From Pithys albifrons albifrons (taxonomy: Eukaryota; Chordata; Aves; Passeriformes; Thamnophilidae): a stretch of DNA of 64,000 bases. The stretch is taken from NCBI RefSeq assembly GCF_047495875.1, contig NC_092470.1:17162001-17226000 (forward strand), given 5' to 3'. The notes under the pieces are model-generated. The model saw only the letters and a program-made list of their open reading frames with translations. It was not told where the DNA came from and ran no database searches. Positions 61,964-64,000 of the stretch are shown in pieces (the first letter of the stretch is position 1; each line of letters begins with the position of its first letter). The position numbers and the translations under genes were made by a program.

Positions 61964-63734
61964 GTGATGATCACTTTAAGAGTCTTATCTCTTCCTGTGC
62001 ATGCAAACCATTTTTAGACCAACACCCAACTCTCCAGACACACTTGGATCCACCAGCCCTGTTCAGTAGGGGTTCATTATAGTGGGGAGGTAGAGTGGGA
62101 ATGGCATTAGCTTACCAGTAAACTGTTACTCGTATATACAAACAAATGGATTGCTTCATTTCCAAAAATGAGATGTGTTTGTCCTTGAAACAGTTGTCTC
62201 TTCTAAGTAGTGTCAGGTTTTTCAAACACCTATGGAATAGGTGTCTTAATTCTATTAGAGGTCAATAGGCTTTATGTGCCTGAACCCTTGGGTGTCCTCT
62301 GAAAATCCCACTTGTAGGACGTGGCATCATTGGCTTAAACAGTTCAAGGCCACTTTACTCATTTGTTAGAAGGACCCTCCAGATTTCTCTGATCTTTTCC
62401 TGAGAAGTTCCCAGTGCCTTTGAAGGTATAACTGCTTGTTTAGGAGGTAAAGCTGCCCCACACAGTGTGTTTTAGCCATCTCATCATGTAACTCTTGTAA
62501 ATAGCCATGTATAAACTGATAGTTGGAGTCCAGTAGTACTTCCTCATAATCCAATAACATCCAGCCACTTTGGTTTTGTAATGATTTCTGTCTCTGCCTG
62601 TTTCCTTGTCCAGGATTATAACCTCAGGAAGACCACTGCTCCACATAAAAGATTACTAGGGTAAAATTAAAACATGTAAGAAACTTGTTAAATGTTGTCA
62701 GGGTTTATAATTTAAAACTGCTATGTTATTAGATATTGGAACAGCACAAAAGGTAACTCGTGGAAAGGTTTTAACCTCTGGCCCCTTCTATACCAATTAA
62801 AGTATAATATATAATGAAATTTTAATCTCATATAATTAAACACAGTATTAATTTTGTAAAACTAGAAAGGCTTTTTAACCTGTATTAATCTTCCTTTTTG
62901 AAGAAAGTAAGTGTGTTTCTTACAAGTTGCATTGTTTCTTTTTAATTAAAGAATTCAATTTCTTTGTTTATACAAGTTTATAAAATATTTTTCTCTACAT
63001 CTCTTCTCTTAGGTTAAATATCAAAAGCAAGTTGTTTGGGTTTTTTATTCTTATTAAGAATAGCATTGTGGAATATCATAGTTTCCTCAGGGTAAAGCAA
63101 TAGACTACACAGATTTAATTAATCAAGAATATATTTATACTGTAAAATGTCTAATATATCATTAAATCCTTTCCACATGCTTTGAAGGAGCACAGTATCT
63201 CTGCTCAGAAGGTATTAAGGTTTTAATGAGGCTTACATCATCCATTAATATTTTTAAACAAAATTCCTGTAGCTTATATATATGTTTTGTATATACACAC
63301 AAGCACATTTTTTGTAAACATTCTAATTTTGCAAGAATTAAATGGCAAGATTTCCAATGACCAAGATCCCTTATAGTATGGAAAAAGGATTATAAGATGA
63401 GATTGACAGTAAAATGTCTGAGAAGGGTAGAAGGAAATGTCTGTAGCCTAAGAATTTTTTCCTTAAAATGTTTAGAAAAGAATGTGCAGCTGGGAAAAAT
63501 ACCAGGGATTTTGAAAAAGTTGTACATGATATCTAATAAAATGCACTAAGAGCCCTGGCATAAGTAGTTGGTGTATAGTGGATAATTTAGATTTATTACT
63601 GATGACATCTTGGTGTATCTTCTCTGTGGCCTTGGTAGCATAAGCCTTAAAGCAAATGAAAGCTCTCTTTTGCACGGAGAAGTGTTGCATTAGATGCTTG
63701 AGAGTGACAGTGCTAATTCAACAGGACAGAACAT
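61964..63734. other. Non-coding stretch with one protein-like minus frame
   Basis: At 62366-62617 the minus strand is open for about 84 codons, with a balanced amino-acid mix rich in Leu, Gln, Glu and Tyr. No family motif is recognised and no splice sites or neighbour support it. The AT-rich remainder (62640-63700) holds short TATA patches only. Confidence 0.4.
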
Positions 63735-63790
63735 GGGTGGAAGGGACTTGAGAGATTCTGGACACACCTAAGGCAAACTCATGCTCCAAC
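63735..63790 (-). mobile_element. Possible CR1 remnant, antisense
   Basis: GGGTGGAAGGGACTTGAGAG followed by GGACAC and CTAAGGCA resembles the minus-strand reading of the CR1 3' region (GGTTGGAAGGGACCTT, then GGACAC, then CAAGGCAGG). The octamer tail on the left is missing. The match is short and could be coincidental. Confidence 0.3.
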
Positions 63791-64000
63791 TTTCTTTTCT
63801 CCAGTGCCTCCACTTGATCATGTGAACATAAAGAAGATGGTGGCATATCTCTATCAGTTGTCTATATCCCCCCTTTGTACACCCTTTTCCCAGGTGGATG
63901 ACTATACTAATGTCACAGCAGTGAGTTTTGCAGTCATGGATATTTCTTGAAGACTAGGTCAGCCTTCATCAAATGGTAGACGTAGTCAAACCCTGCCATA
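63791..64000. other. Non-coding end of window
   Basis: No gene or repeat is recognised up to the window edge. Confidence 0.5.

Noticed and set aside
1..64000. CRISPR array, prokaryotic operon, phage or plasmid genes
   Set aside because: No regularly spaced direct repeats with unique spacers, no ribosome-binding sites and no long coding frames are present. CR1 elements show the DNA is from an amniote.

Overview
The window is AT-rich, CpG-poor vertebrate nuclear DNA with no protein-coding gene that can be supported. The best clue to its source is the repeats. A 3' end of a CR1 retrotransposon, finishing in the typical ATTCTATGATTCTA tail, lies at about 44940-45034. An antisense CR1 reverse-transcriptase fragment lies at 16525-16985, and an older CR1 3' region lies at 29481-29589. 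Sparse, 5'-truncated CR1 copies, few other repeats and no Alu-, B1- or L1-like sequence point to a bird. A crocodilian or turtle is less likely but not excluded. No bacterial-type gene organisation, CRISPR array, rRNA or tRNA gene is visible.

The longest stop-free ATG frames are only about 110-133 codons. They lie in every frame on both strands and match no family I recognise, which is what chance gives in 64 kb of this composition. The window is therefore intergenic DNA or the inside of a very large intron. Two short segments near the left end (3669-3734 and 5343-5523) have plausible splice acceptors and donors and are reported as weak exon candidates.

Layout: 0-4 kb is mostly plain sequence with one unidentified block at about 1.56-2.06 kb. 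4-9 kb holds several segments that look like conserved non-coding elements (CNEs), including a striking CpG-retaining block at 7.44-7.82 kb, plus a MIR-like SINE. 9-20 kb has a second MIR-like remnant, a 49-bp tandem duplication, the antisense CR1 and a decayed 38-bp minisatellite. 20-29 kb has a compact GC-rich element with a perfect hairpin, a long CNE-like tract (22.74-23.59 kb), an exact Maf recognition element and an ATTAAT cluster. 29-45 kb has CR1 pieces, CNE-like blocks at 39.0-39.6 and 42.26-42.6 kb, and an unidentified repeat present twice about 1.6 kb apart. 45-64 kb is the plainest part, with simple repeats, a small decayed minisatellite and few candidates.

Taken together, the pattern of no genes, few transposons and scattered motif-dense blocks that have kept CpGs resembles the regulatory landscape around a developmental transcription-factor gene. 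That is inference: no conservation, chromatin or expression data were available, and every regulatory call rests on base composition and motif recognition alone.
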